Shown here: in pieces, positions 33,166-42,150 of the stretch
How the letters are laid out: each line of letters starts with the position of its first letter
How positions within the stretch are numbered: the stretch's first letter is position 1
From: Algoriphagus litoralis
GTDB taxonomy: Bacteria; Bacteroidota; Bacteroidia; Cytophagales; Cyclobacteriaceae
Length of the DNA stretch: 64,000 nucleotides
Reading direction: 5' to 3'
Assembly: GCF_003259255.1 (NCBI RefSeq)
Contig: NZ_QGOL01000008.1
Location: 62,001 to 126,000 of the forward strand
Position numbers and translations under genes: made by a program
Notes under the pieces: model-generated
Seen by the model: the letters and a program-made list of their open reading frames with translations, nothing else
The model's database searches: none
What the model was told of the DNA's origin: nothing

Positions 33166-33549
33166 TTATTTGATCTCTACTTCAGCACCAGCCTCTTCAA
33201 GAGACTTTTTCAACGCTTCAGCTTCGTCCTTAGCAATTCCTTCTTTAAGGGCTTTAGGAGCGCTGTCAACTAGATCTTTTGCTTCTTTCAAGCCAAGACC
33301 AGTCAATTCCTTTACAAGTTTCACTACTGCAAGCTTAGAAGCTCCAGCAGCTTTAAGGATCACGTCGAAAGAAGTTTTTTCCTCTTCAGCAGGAGCATCA
33401 GCAGCACCAGCTCCACCACCAGCTACCATTACAGCGCCAGCAGCAGCAGGTTCGATACCATACTGATCCTTAAGGATGTCTGTTAATTCTTTAACTTCTT
33501 TTACAGTCAAGTTTACCAACTGTTCTGCAAGTTGTGTAAGATCTGCCAT
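33166..33549 (-). CDS. rplL: 50S ribosomal protein L7/L12
   Basis: 127 residues. Short N-terminal dimerisation helix, an Ala/Gly hinge ([19 protein letters not shown]), and the C-terminal factor-binding domain with [20 protein letters not shown] and [22 protein letters not shown]. It forms the flexible stalk that recruits GTPase factors. Confidence 0.98.
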   Translation of the reverse strand: MADLTQLAEQLVNLTVKEVKELTDILKDQYGIEPAAAGAVMVAGGGAGAADAPAEEEKTSFDVILKAAGASKLAVVKLVKELTGLGLKEAKDLVDSAPKALKEGIAKDEAEALKKSLEEAGAEVEIK

Positions 33550-33590
33550 TGTATTAATTATTTAATTGTTTTTTGAATGATTTGATAAGA

Positions 33591-34133
33591 TTATTTTGAT
33601 TCCCGATCAGCAAGCGTCTTAAGAACACCAGTGATGTTGTTCTGACCAGACTGCAATGCGGATACGAGATTCTTAGCAGGAGACTGTAGCAATCCAATCA
33701 GATCACCCAGCAATTCTTGCTTAGACTTGAGATTAGATAACAGTTCAAGGTTGTTTTCGCCCAGAAATACATCTGAATCGATACCTGCACCTTTGAATAC
33801 TGGTCTTGTCTCTTTTTTACCTTGTTTCTTTCTGAAATCCAGCAATACTTTTGCTGGAAGGTTACTAGTCTCTTTTGAGAAAATAATTCCAGAGAACCCT
33901 TTCAATGCACCATTCGATAATTTCGAATAGTCCGCATCCAGATTTTCAAGAGCTTTTGCGATCAAAGTATTCTTGTAGACTTTGTATTCTACTCCTTTTT
34001 CGTAACAAGTTCTTCTGAATGCATTCACTTGAGCTACAGAGAATCCGGAAGCATCAGTGATGTAGAAGAAAGGGTTTTCCTTTAGTTTCTCAGTCAGACT
34101 GTCGATTATTACTTTCTTTTCGTCTCTAGTCAT
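33591..34133 (-). CDS. rplJ: 50S ribosomal protein L10
   Basis: 180 residues. The stalk base that holds L7/L12 dimers through the C-terminal helix. It has FYITDASGFSVAQVNAFRR, YKVYKNTLIAKALE and the late LIGLLQSPAKNLVSALQSG. Start two bases after rplA (TAATCATG). Confidence 0.97.
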   Translation of the reverse strand: MTRDEKKVIIDSLTEKLKENPFFYITDASGFSVAQVNAFRRTCYEKGVEYKVYKNTLIAKALENLDADYSKLSNGALKGFSGIIFSKETSNLPAKVLLDFRKKQGKKETRPVFKGAGIDSDVFLGENNLELLSNLKSKQELLGDLIGLLQSPAKNLVSALQSGQNNITGVLKTLADRESK

Positions 34134-34135
34134 GA

Positions 34136-34834
34136 TTAAATACCTTGAATGCTACCCTTGTCTACAGCAATACCCGGGGACATTGTGCTTGACAAATGAA
34201 TACTTTTGAAATATGTACCTTTTGATGAAGTTGGTTTCAGCTTAGAGATAGTCATGATAAGTTCTTTCACATTTTCCTCAATTTGAGCTGGAGTGAAAGA
34301 CACTTTTCCAATACCGGCATGGATAATTCCAAATTTGTCAACTTTAAAGTCGATCTTACCAGCTTTAACTTCCTTTACTGCTTTTGCTACATCAAGAGTA
34401 ACTGTTCCTGATTTAGGATTTGGCATCAAGCCTCTAGGACCCAATACTCTACCTAACCTACCTACTTTTGCCATTACGTTAGGCATGGTGATGATCACAT
34501 CGATATCAGTCCATCCGCCTTCAATTTTGGCAATGTAATCGTCCAAACCAACGTAGTCTGCACCTGCTTCAGTTGCTTCTGCTGCTTTATCGGGAGTACA
34601 AAGAACCAAAACTTTGATGTCTTTGCCTGTACCATGAGGAAGGGCTACTACGCCTCTTACCATTTGATCAGCCTTACGTGGATCAACGCCCAATCGAACG
34701 TCAACATCCACAGATGCGTCAAATTTAGTCATGGTAATTTCCTTTACCAGTGAAGAAGCTGCCTCCAGGGAGTACACTTGGCTTGCGTCGTACTTAGAAA
34801 GAGCTTCTTTTTGCTTTTTTGTTAACTTAGCCAT
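34136..34834 (-). CDS. rplA: 50S ribosomal protein L1
   Basis: 232 residues. It has [20 protein letters not shown], the signature [20 protein letters not shown], and the C-terminal [20 protein letters not shown]. It moves with the deacylated tRNA at the E site; in other bacteria it also represses its own operon, but no target was identified here. Confidence 0.98.
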   Translation of the reverse strand: MAKLTKKQKEALSKYDASQVYSLEAASSLVKEITMTKFDASVDVDVRLGVDPRKADQMVRGVVALPHGTGKDIKVLVLCTPDKAAEATEAGADYVGLDDYIAKIEGGWTDIDVIITMPNVMAKVGRLGRVLGPRGLMPNPKSGTVTLDVAKAVKEVKAGKIDFKVDKFGIIHAGIGKVSFTPAQIEENVKELIMTISKLKPTSSKGTYFKSIHLSSTMSPGIAVDKGSIQGI

Positions 34835-34844
34835 TGTTTTTTAT

Positions 34845-35288
34845 TTATACTTCCCAAGGGGCTTTACCAGATACTGTGATACCCATGCTTCGTGCAGTAC
34901 CAGCTACCATTTTCATGGCAGACTCTACTCTGAAGGCATTCAGGTCAGGCATTTTCGTCTCAGCAATCACTTTTACCTGATCCCAGGTTACAGATCCTAC
35001 TTTCTTTCTGTTTGGCTCTGCTGATCCGCCTTTCAGTTTAGCCGCTTCCAACAACAGGTTTGCTGCAGGTGGAGTTTTAACGACAAACTCAAAAGACTTA
35101 TCAGAAAAAACCGTAATCAATACAGGAAGCACAGTACCCATTTTATCTTGGGTACGCGCATTGAATTGCTTACAGAACTCCATAATATTCAAACCCTTGG
35201 AACCAAGAGCAGGACCTACTGGAGGAGACGGGTTAGCCTGGCCACCTTTCACCTGTAGTTTTACATAACCAGTGATTTCCTTAGCCAT
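34845..35288 (-). CDS. rplK: 50S ribosomal protein L11
   Basis: 147 residues. It has [21 protein letters not shown] with the proline pair facing 23S r[16 protein letters not shown], and the C-terminal [18 protein letters not shown]11 is needed for RelA activation in other bacteria. Start three bases after nusG. Confidence 0.98.
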   Translation of the reverse strand: MAKEITGYVKLQVKGGQANPSPPVGPALGSKGLNIMEFCKQFNARTQDKMGTVLPVLITVFSDKSFEFVVKTPPAANLLLEAAKLKGGSAEPNRKKVGSVTWDQVKVIAETKMPDLNAFRVESAMKMVAGTARSMGITVSGKAPWEV

Positions 35289-35291
35289 TGC

Positions 35292-35849
35292 TTAGTCTTG
35301 TTTTTCTACTTGTATAAAATTTAATTCAACAGGAGTATTTCGGCCGAAGATCTTAACCATAACATTAAGCTTCTTCTTCTCCTCAAATATCTCCTCAATC
35401 GTACCGGTAAATCCACTGAAGGGTCCGTCCATTACTTTTACGGCCTCTCCAACTATAAATGGCGTGTCCTGCTTCTCGGCAAACTCATCAATCTCCTCAA
35501 CCTTACCTAAGATACGGTTGATCTCTGACTGGCGTAATGGCTCAGGGGTTTTGGAAGCTCCCCCCTGGTTTGATCCAAGAAACCCGATAACACCCGGGAT
35601 ACTCGTTATTACGTGATTGGCTTCACCATTAGAAAGATCGGCGTTGACTAAAACGTACCCCGGAAAGAAATTTCTTTCACGGACCCGCTTTTTACCATTC
35701 CGCATCTCATAGACCTTCTCAGAGGGAATCAGCACTTCAGGAATAAATTCCTCGATTTTCTGTCTCTGGATTTCATTGTCCAGATAAGTCTTGGTCTTTT
35801 TTTCCTGTCCCGCTACTACTCTGAGTACGTACCACTTATGTTCAGCCAT
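35292..35849 (-). CDS. nusG: Transcription termination/antitermination protein NusG
   Basis: 185 residues. NGN domain with [20 protein letters not shown] and the [12 protein letters not shown] core, then the KOW domain from [21 protein letters not shown] to the end. It links RNA polymerase to Rho or to ribosome-bound S10. A few residues longer in the linker than the E. coli protein. Thirteen bases after secE. Confidence 0.97.
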   Translation of the reverse strand: MAEHKWYVLRVVAGQEKKTKTYLDNEIQRQKIEEFIPEVLIPSEKVYEMRNGKKRVRERNFFPGYVLVNADLSNGEANHVITSIPGVIGFLGSNQGGASKTPEPLRQSEINRILGKVEEIDEFAEKQDTPFIVGEAVKVMDGPFSGFTGTIEEIFEEKKKLNVMVKIFGRNTPVELNFIQVEKQD

Positions 35850-35862
35850 TCTGTAATGTCAA

Positions 35863-36051
35863 TTAGAATAAATCATAAAACCATGTCATGATGTTCTCAA
35901 ATCCCAAATCCACCACACCGATAAACAGTGCAAAGATGAGAGACGCTACCAACACCAATACGGCACTATTCTGAAGAAATGAGAACTTTGGCCAAGTGAC
36001 CTTGTTTTTCATTTCGTCGTATGACTCTAGGACAAAGTTTTTAAGATTCAT
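35863..36051 (-). CDS. secE: Preprotein translocase subunit SecE
   Basis: 62 residues, the short single-helix form. An amphipathic surface helix (FVLESYDEMKNKVTWPKFSF) ends in the conserved VTWP motif, followed by a transmembrane helix at about 31-52. It clamps SecY in the membrane. Seventeen bases after tRNA-Trp and directly upstream of nusG. Confidence 0.95.
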   Translation of the reverse strand: MNLKNFVLESYDEMKNKVTWPKFSFLQNSAVLVLVASLIFALFIGVVDLGFENIMTWFYDLF

Positions 36052-36068
36052 AGTCTACTTTCTTGCTG

Positions 36069-36140
36069 CACGGGCAGAGAGATTCGAACTCCCATCAACG
36101 GTTTTGGAGACCGCTATTCTACCATTGAACTATGCCCGTG
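36069..36140 (-). tRNA. tRNA-Trp (anticodon CCA)
   Basis: 72 bases. The acceptor stem CACGGGC pairs with GCCCGTG, the anticodon arm is GCGGT, loop CTCCAAA, ACCGT, giving anticodon CCA, and the T arm holds GTTCGAATC. No CCA is encoded. It is the first gene after the promoter at 36168-36198 and precedes secE. Confidence 0.97.
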
Positions 36141-36167
36141 TGAATGAACGCCCCGCAAATGGGAACG

Positions 36168-36198
36168 CAAAATTAGGAATAAAGTCTTTAGAAACAAA
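36168..36198 (-). promoter_or_regulatory. Promoter of tRNA-Trp-secE-nusG-rplK-rpoBC
   Basis: On the minus strand TTTG (36195-36198), 19 bases, then TAATTTTG (36168-36175), continuing CGTTCCC. The -33 element lies in the T run that follows the tuf palindrome, so terminator and promoter share bases. Confidence 0.88.
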
Positions 36199-36227
36199 TG
36201 CGATCCCAAATTAATTTGGGATCGCAT
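36191..36227 (-). terminator. Terminator after tuf (perfect 30-base palindrome)
   Basis: Positions 36198-36212 and 36213-36227 are exact reverse complements (ATGCGATCCCAAATT against its complement), giving a stem of up to 13 bp with a small AT loop, followed on the minus strand by TTTGTTTC. It begins 22 bases after the tuf stop codon. Its symmetry means it could work in both directions. Confidence 0.8.
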
Positions 36228-36249
36228 AGTAACTTGAATTTATATGGAA

Positions 36250-37437
36250 TTAGTCTAGGATTTCGGTAACCTGACCGGCACCTACTGTTCTACCACCTTC
36301 TCTAATCGCGAATCGAAGACCTTTTTCCAATGCAACTGCATTAAGAAGTGTAACTTCGATAGTCACGTTATCACCTGGCATAACCATTTCTACGTTTTCT
36401 GGAAGTTTGATCTCTCCAGTTACGTCAGTAGTTCTAAGGTAGAACTGAGGTCTGTATTTGTTAAAGAAAGGAGTGTGACGTCCACCTTCTTCTTTTGAAA
36501 GAACGTAAACTTCTGCTTTGAAGTGAGCGTGTGGCTTCACAGATCCTGGCTTACAGATAATCATACCTCTCTTGATTTGAGATTTTTCAATACCTCTAAG
36601 CAATAGACCTACGTTATCACCTGCTTCACCTCTGTCAAGAATTTTACGGAACATCTCAACACCAGTTACTGTAGACTTCAAGCCTTCAGCACCCATACCA
36701 ATGATGTCAACTGGCTCACCAGAGTTGATTACACCTCTTTCGATTCTACCTGTAGCTACTGTACCACGACCAGTGATCGAGAATACGTCTTCTACAGGCA
36801 TCAAGAAGTCTTTGTCAACAAGACGAGCTGGAATTGGAATGTAAGAATCAACAGCGTTCATCAACTGCATCACAGTTTCAACCCACTTCTCTTCGCCATT
36901 CAAAGCTCCAAGTGCAGAACCTGCGATCACAGGGATGTTGTCACCGTCAAAATCATAGAATGAAAGTAGTTCTCTGATTTCCATCTCCACAAGCTCAAGA
37001 AGCTCAGGATCATCAACCATATCTACTTTATTCATAAATACTACTAGCTGAGGTACACCTACCTGACGAGCCAAAAGGATGTGCTCTCTGGTCTGCGGCA
37101 TAGGTCCGTCAGTAGCTGCTACTACAAGGATAGCACCGTCCATCTGGGCAGCACCAGTAACCATGTTTTTAACGTAGTCAGCGTGACCTGGACAATCCAC
37201 GTGTGCGTAGTGTCTGTTCTCAGTTTGATATTCTACGTGTGAAGTATTGATTGTAATACCTCTTTCTTTCTCTTCAGGAGCGTTATCAATTGAAGAGAAA
37301 TCTCTCAATTCAGAAAGACCTTTTTTTGCCAATACGGTAGTGATGGCGGCAGTCAGGGTTGTTTTGCCATGGTCTACGTGTCCAATCGTACCGATGTTAA
37401 CGTGCGGCTTGGAACGGTCGAAGGTTGCTTTTGCCAT
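36250..37437 (-). CDS. tuf: Elongation factor Tu
   Basis: 395 residues. The GTPase that brings aminoacyl-tRNA to the A site. The P loop is GHVDHGKT (19-26), with [12 protein letters not shown] in switch I, DCPGHADY and NKVD. Domains II and III are complete, ending [12 protein letters not shown]. It is encoded directly after tRNA-Thr and before tRNA-Trp, as for tufB of enterobacteria; no second tuf copy is in the window (the fusA operon lacks one). Confidence 0.98.
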   Translation of the reverse strand: MAKATFDRSKPHVNIGTIGHVDHGKTTLTAAITTVLAKKGLSELRDFSSIDNAPEEKERGITINTSHVEYQTENRHYAHVDCPGHADYVKNMVTGAAQMDGAILVVAATDGPMPQTREHILLARQVGVPQLVVFMNKVDMVDDPELLELVEMEIRELLSFYDFDGDNIPVIAGSALGALNGEEKWVETVMQLMNAVDSYIPIPARLVDKDFLMPVEDVFSITGRGTVATGRIERGVINSGEPVDIIGMGAEGLKSTVTGVEMFRKILDRGEAGDNVGLLLRGIEKSQIKRGMIICKPGSVKPHAHFKAEVYVLSKEEGGRHTPFFNKYRPQFYLRTTDVTGEIKLPENVEMVMPGDNVTIEVTLLNAVALEKGLRFAIREGGRTVGAGQVTEILD

Positions 37438-37496
37438 GCGTGAAAATCCTCAGTTTAAGTTTAAAGATATGTTTAGATAATAATTCTCTGTAATTG

Positions 37497-37568
37497 AGCC
37501 AACGACGGGAATTGAACCCGTGACCCCTTCCTTACCAAGGAAGTACTCTACCCCTGAGCTACGTCGGC
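37497..37568 (-). tRNA. tRNA-Thr (anticodon GGT)
   Basis: 72 bases. Acceptor stem GCCGACG with CGTTGGC, anticodon arm CTTCC, loop TTGGTAA, GGAAG (anticodon GGT), and T arm ACGGG TTCAATT CCCGT. It lies 59 bases before the tuf start, so tuf is probably on the tRNA transcript. Confidence 0.97.
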
Positions 37569-37600
37569 TTTTGCCCTTTTATCTTCCTAGGAAAATAAAG

Positions 37601-37673
37601 AGCGGGAGACGAGGCTCGAACCCGCGACCTGCAGCTTGGAAGGCTGCCGCTCTACCAACTGAGCTACTCCCGC
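37601..37673 (-). tRNA. tRNA-Gly (anticodon TCC)
   Basis: 73 bases. Acceptor stem GCGGGAG with CTCCCGC, anticodon arm GCAGC, loop CTTCCAA, GCTGC (anticodon TCC), and T arm CGGGTTCGAGCCTCG. Middle gene of the Tyr-Gly-Thr cluster. Confidence 0.97.
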
Positions 37674-37745
37674 TTGTAACCGGCGTGCCGGATTTTTTAA
37701 AGCCCTGCAAAATTAGAAAAAAAATTTTGCATTTAGGCAACAACG

Positions 37746-37828
37746 TGGGGGAAACAGGATTCGAACCTGTGAAGACATAAGTCAACGGATTTACAGTCCG
37801 TCCCAGTTGGCCGCTTTGGTATTCCCCC
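37746..37828 (-). tRNA. tRNA-Tyr (anticodon GTA)
   Basis: 83 bases with the long variable arm of class II tRNAs. Acceptor stem GGGGGAA with TTCCCCC and discriminator A, anticodon arm ACGGA, loop CTGTAAA, TCCGT (anticodon GTA), and T arm CAGGTTCGAATCCTG. First gene after the promoter. Confidence 0.97.
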
Positions 37829-37878
37829 AACTGCGTCAAAATCATTCAGATTTAACTCCTAGCTATCTTAACGGATGG

Positions 37879-37909
37879 CAAAATTATAGCCTTTTATTAA
37901 AGTATCAAA
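37879..37909 (-). promoter_or_regulatory. Promoter of tRNA-Tyr-Gly-Thr-tuf
   Basis: On the minus strand TTTG (37906-37909), 19 bases, then TAATTTTG (37879-37886), continuing CCATCC. The tRNA-Tyr 5' end is about 50 bases downstream. Confidence 0.87.
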
Positions 37910-37982
37910 GGATGCATCCTAAATTTGATAATTTTTTCAGGAGTTGTATTTCAATGTTCACAAAATCAACTCATTAATTTTT

Positions 37983-40607
37983 TCAGTTGAAGCTTTCCAG
38001 AAAATAATTGTAGTAGTTTTTGAGATTTTCGTCATTCTCCTTTTCCACGATGCTGACGATTTTGCTGACTACGGCCTGATCATCTGCAAATCCCAACAAA
38101 GCCAAAAATGCCCCTCTTCGTAGGTAGCTTTTTGAATTTTTCTCGAGTTGAATCAAAAGTTCAGACACCGCCTGATCTTTTCCCTCCTCAGGAAATCGGG
38201 TAAAGTACTCACTGAAATACCCGAAATAATAATACAGGCCTTCATTGGAGAGTTGGTTCAACCGATCCAAAAACCATTGACCTTTTCCATTCACTCCTTG
38301 CTGAATGTAATATTCAGCTACAGGTATGATTATCCTGTAATTTGGGTCTGTGGCATAGCGCTCAATCACTCCGGCCTCCACTGGATTTTCTGTAGCAGCT
38401 ACCAATCCCATCAAAGCTGAACCTGCGACCAAATAAGAGGAATCATTGGCTAGACGGAGAAAAGCACTTTGATACTTATCCGGGTCCCAAACTCCCAAAA
38501 GATCAATGGCAGCAGCCCTAACTGAGTTTTTTGGATCCTTCTCTGCCAATCCATAGACCATATCTTCCAATCCAGGGATCTTGTCCGCCCATTCAGCACT
38601 ATTTTGAAGGAAACCCAAGGCATTTTCTTTTACAGCCCAAAATGAATCGTTCAAAGCCAAGGGAATAATTTCCACTAGTTGATCGGCAGCATCTCTCGCA
38701 ACCAAACTATCTAGCGCTTCATACCGGGCAATCCCCTTCTGCGATTCTTTAAACTGAAGGGCATAGTGTTCTACAGTCAGTTCCTGAGCTCTACGGGCCA
38801 GCAAATCCTTACTTTCATCCACATAAATCTGGTTGAGTGGAAATCCATTTTCCAGCGCAAACTGCTGAAAAGCCTTAGTCAGTTTTATGGTTTTCGTTTT
38901 CCGGACTCCATTTTCATACCAGCTCACTTCGATAGGAAGCTGGAATAAAGGGGAATTTTCCAGATTCTGAACTTGATAGGCCGAGACGAGAATATTCTCT
39001 GGCTGAGAATAATCCACGTCAAAATAAAGCTCCGGATGGCCTTTATCTAGAAACCATTGGTTGAAAAACCAATTCAAATCCTCTCCACTCACCTCTTCAA
39101 AGGCTTGTCTCAGATCATGAACCTCCACAGACTGTAGGGCATGATCAGTCAGGTATTTGTTCAGACCTTGGAAAAAAGCCTCGTCTCCAAGGTGTTTTCG
39201 CAGCATATGCAAAATAACACCACCTTTGTTGTAACTATGGGAATCAAACATGTCCTCCGAATCGCTGTAATCAAATCGGATCAAATCAACTTGCTTGGTC
39301 TCAGATTCTGCAAAATACCCTTCCATTTCCGTCACCAACTTCAGGTCTGCTTCATCTTGTCCATAGTGATGCTCATTCCATAAGTATTCGCTGTAATTGG
39401 CAAAGGCTTCATTCAATGTCAAATTGGCCCAGGATTCCGCTGTGACGTAATCCCCAAACCACTGGTGGAAAAGCTCATGCGCAATAATGTAATCCCATTC
39501 GGAGTCGATCGCTTCCCGTTCGTTCAAGCGTAACTCTTCCATAAATATCGATGCAGTGGTATTTTCCATTGCACCTGACACAAAATCACGCACCACGATC
39601 TGATCATACTTAGGCCATGGAAAGTCTACTCCGAGCTTTTTCTCAAAGAACCCAATCATTTCAGGCGTATTTTCAAACACTTTTGCGGCCCCTTTTGCAA
39701 AGCCTTTTTCAACGTAATATCCAAGCGGAATATCACCCAACTTTGCTTCTACCTTATCAAATTCCCCGATGGCGAAAGCTGCCAAGTAAGGGGCATGGGG
39801 TAATTTCATTTCCCAATGATCGATTCTGAGGCCATTCTCCAGCTTTTCCTGATGGATTAATTCCCCATTGCCGATTGACACCATCGTGTCAGGGACGGTC
39901 AGTTTGAAAAGTTGAGTAAACCGCTCGTTGGGTTTGTCAATCGTAGGAAACCATTTGCTATTATGCTCGGTCTCGCCTTGCGTCCAGATCATGCTTGGCT
40001 TTCCTGGAATCTTGTCCAATGGATCGATAAAGTACAAGCCTTTGTTGTCGGTAATCGCTTCACTGCCGGATCCGGAGTTACGTTCCGGGAAGGCCGTGTA
40101 GTTTATTTCCACCTCGATGGTGTCCTTAGAATTGACTACCTCTGGGAGGTAAATTCGAAGTTGCTTTTCATCGTAGCGGTAGTTTAATTTTTGTTGGCTT
40201 GCTTCTTTCCACAATAAAACAGCCCCTACTTCAAAGTCTTTGGCGTCAAGGACTACTTCCTTTTGAGGATAGAAATAGGGCGTCAACTTCAATTTAGCCT
40301 TTCCAGTTACGGTTTGCTTGGACCAGTCAAAAGACAAATCCAATTCAGTATGAATCAAGTCAAATTCTCTTTTCGCACTGGGTTGGTAGCTTTCCAGCTT
40401 GGACTCTTTTTCCTTGATGAGTTTCAAAATTTTGAGCGTGTCCAAATCTGTTGGAGAGGAAGACTCACTTTGAATACTATCTAGTGCCGTTGTCTGTAGG
40501 GTTGATTTTTCGGATTTGCAGGAAAAGACAAAAAAAAGAGTCACCACACAGCTCCAAGTCAAACTCCTATTCAAAATTTTCTTTGGCTTCGATTGCATTT
40601 GTTTCAT
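37983..40607 (-). CDS. M1 family metallopeptidase (aminopeptidase N-like) lipoprotein
   Basis: 874 residues. Residues 1-30 are a lipoprotein signal with a cysteine at 30 (FVFSCKS), so it is an envelope protein. The M1 fold starts near residue 60. The exopeptidase motif GAMEN is at 345-349, and the zinc site HELFH at 377-381 has its third ligand E400 in NEAFA, with the catalytic E378. A second half from about 600 holds HEAT-like helical repeats (for example AAAIDLLGVWDPDKY). It removes N-terminal amino acids from peptides. It stands alone, divergent from the biotin carrier gene by 65 bases; no clear promoter was found. Confidence 0.95.
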   Translation of the reverse strand: MKQMQSKPKKILNRSLTWSCVVTLFFVFSCKSEKSTLQTTALDSIQSESSSPTDLDTLKILKLIKEKESKLESYQPSAKREFDLIHTELDLSFDWSKQTVTGKAKLKLTPYFYPQKEVVLDAKDFEVGAVLLWKEASQQKLNYRYDEKQLRIYLPEVVNSKDTIEVEINYTAFPERNSGSGSEAITDNKGLYFIDPLDKIPGKPSMIWTQGETEHNSKWFPTIDKPNERFTQLFKLTVPDTMVSIGNGELIHQEKLENGLRIDHWEMKLPHAPYLAAFAIGEFDKVEAKLGDIPLGYYVEKGFAKGAAKVFENTPEMIGFFEKKLGVDFPWPKYDQIVVRDFVSGAMENTTASIFMEELRLNEREAIDSEWDYIIAHELFHQWFGDYVTAESWANLTLNEAFANYSEYLWNEHHYGQDEADLKLVTEMEGYFAESETKQVDLIRFDYSDSEDMFDSHSYNKGGVILHMLRKHLGDEAFFQGLNKYLTDHALQSVEVHDLRQAFEEVSGEDLNWFFNQWFLDKGHPELYFDVDYSQPENILVSAYQVQNLENSPLFQLPIEVSWYENGVRKTKTIKLTKAFQQFALENGFPLNQIYVDESKDLLARRAQELTVEHYALQFKESQKGIARYEALDSLVARDAADQLVEIIPLALNDSFWAVKENALGFLQNSAEWADKIPGLEDMVYGLAEKDPKNSVRAAAIDLLGVWDPDKYQSAFLRLANDSSYLVAGSALMGLVAATENPVEAGVIERYATDPNYRIIIPVAEYYIQQGVNGKGQWFLDRLNQLSNEGLYYYFGYFSEYFTRFPEEGKDQAVSELLIQLEKNSKSYLRRGAFLALLGFADDQAVVSKIVSIVEKENDENLKNYYNYFLESFN

Positions 40608-40672
40608 ATTTGGGAAAATCTAAACGAGGGCAATTCCCCGTCAGGTGTATTTTCACTTCCAAATAAGCAGGA

Positions 40673-41167
40673 ATGTTTTCAGTAATTCTCCAAAATACCG
40701 TTCAAGCGGTCGAAAAAACTACCGATTCGATTGCTGTCAATCAGAAACAAATCCAATGGGATCTCAAGTGGATGGGTGATCGGAAGGTTCATCTCATCAA
40801 AGGTGCTGAGTCAATGGAAGCCGAAATGCTGTCATTTGATAAGGAGTCAAAAACCATTCAGATCCGCTTGGGCCACAAAACGGCCACACTTCAGGTCAAA
40901 GATCGATTTGATCTTCTCCTAGAAAAAATGGGCATGAATGCAGGCGGATCGGGAGCATTGAAAAATATCAAAGCGCCCATGCCCGGATTGATTCTGGACC
41001 TGAAGGTAAAGCCCGGTGATGAAGTCAAAAAAGGAGATGTGGTACTGATCTTGGAAGCCATGAAGATGGAAAATATCATCAAATCTCCCGGAGAAGGAGT
41101 GGTAAAGGAAGTAAAAGTATCCTTGAAGCAAAGTGTGGAAAAAAATCAGGTCTTGATCCAATTTTGA
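40673..41167 (+). CDS. Biotin carboxyl carrier (biotinyl-lipoyl domain) protein
   Basis: 164 residues. The C-terminal biotinyl domain (about 95-164) has APMPGLILDLKVKPGDEV and the biotinylation motif EAMKMEN with K131. Residues 1-90 are a small all-beta region seen in oxaloacetate-decarboxylase-like and acyl-CoA carboxylase carrier subunits. It would carry CO2 between a biotin carboxylase and a carboxyltransferase, but neither is in the window, so the enzyme it serves is unknown. A linker with GGSGALKN joins the two parts. It is not the standard AccB (no neighbouring accC). Confidence 0.9.
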   Translation: MFSVILQNTVQAVEKTTDSIAVNQKQIQWDLKWMGDRKVHLIKGAESMEAEMLSFDKESKTIQIRLGHKTATLQVKDRFDLLLEKMGMNAGGSGALKNIKAPMPGLILDLKVKPGDEVKKGDVVLILEAMKMENIIKSPGEGVVKEVKVSLKQSVEKNQVLIQF

Positions 41168-41219
41168 GTATGGCACTGCCATTTTTGGATTTGGCCCTTT
41201 CATTGTGCCATGAAGAAAT

Positions 41220-41227
41220 TATATTTG
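41220..41227 (+). promoter_or_regulatory. Candidate -7 box for pyrH-frr
   Basis: TATATTTG matches TAnnTTTG in the 261-base gap before pyrH, but the -33 position has CTTT, so this is tentative. The implied leader of about 195 bases is long; the rest of the gap (41235-41428) is AT-rich with no assigned feature. Confidence 0.4.
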
Positions 41228-41428
41228 CCGGATTGTTTGGGCTTTTCGGGGTCGATTCAATCTCAATTTGACAGCTAAATCCAAATCAAGTTTCGGATTT
41301 TTTCCAAAAAAAACTTTAGAAATCAACCTTCTCAATTGCAATGTAATGCCCATGAGAAATGATTTTCGCAACTGTGGATGTTTATATAGGGCATTCCATT
41401 TGACAACTAAAAAACAATTTATAAACAA

Positions 41429-42142
41429 ATGAAATACAAGCGCATTCTACTCAAACTCAGTGGAGAAGCCCTCATGGGCGACAAAAACTACGGTATCGAT
41501 CCTTCCCGTCTTCAGCAGTACGCTGATGAAATCAAAAAAGTGAAGGATATGGGAGTAGAGATAGCGATTGTCATCGGAGGCGGAAATATTTTTCGCGGGG
41601 TTCAGGCTGAAAAATCCGGCATCGACCGGGTTCAAGGCGACTACATGGGGATGTTGGCCACGCTGATCAATGCGATGGCTTTGCAAAGTGCGCTGGAGCA
41701 AAACGGGATGTTTACCCGACTCATGTCTGGTATCAAAATCGAAAGTGTCTGCGAACCCTTCATCCGACGCAGAGCGATTAGACACTTGGAAAAAGGCAGA
41801 ATTGTTATTTTTGGAGCAGGAATTGGCAATCCATACTTTACCACTGATTCCACGGCTGCACTTCGCGCCATTGAAATCGAGGGAGATGTGGTATTGAAAG
41901 GAACTCGGGTGGATGGGGTGTACACTGCCGATCCTGAAAAGGACTCTACTGCCACAAAATACGAACAGATCACTTTCAGCGAGGTCTATGAAAAAAACCT
42001 CAACGTCATGGATATGACTGCTTTCACACTTTGCCAGGAAAATAACCTGCCTATCATCGTCTTTGACATGAATAAGGCCGGCAACCTGAGCAAACTCGTA
42101 CTTGGAGAACAAATTGGAACATTGATCACTGATAAATCCTGA
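41429..42142 (+). CDS. pyrH: Uridylate kinase (UMP kinase)
   Basis: 237 residues, amino-acid-kinase fold. It phosphorylates UMP to UDP. The N-terminal loop is KLSGEALMG, followed by [12 protein letters not shown], the UMP site ([16 protein letters not shown]) and the nucleotide region with VYTADPEKD. Full length for bacterial PyrH. It precedes frr by 8 bases, a very common pair. Confidence 0.97.
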   Translation: MKYKRILLKLSGEALMGDKNYGIDPSRLQQYADEIKKVKDMGVEIAIVIGGGNIFRGVQAEKSGIDRVQGDYMGMLATLINAMALQSALEQNGMFTRLMSGIKIESVCEPFIRRRAIRHLEKGRIVIFGAGIGNPYFTTDSTAALRAIEIEGDVVLKGTRVDGVYTADPEKDSTATKYEQITFSEVYEKNLNVMDMTAFTLCQENNLPIIVFDMNKAGNLSKLVLGEQIGTLITDKS

Positions 42143-42150
42143 ATAAAATC

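Noticed and set aside
37932-37985. Direct repeat TAATTTTTTCAG around the end of the M1 peptidase gene
   Set aside because: Low-complexity AT-rich sequence, one copy overlaps the gene end; no sign of a mobile or attachment site.
41447-42112. 221-codon minus-strand frame opposite pyrH
   Set aside because: Shadow of pyrH; no recognisable motif, no promoter or neighbour logic.
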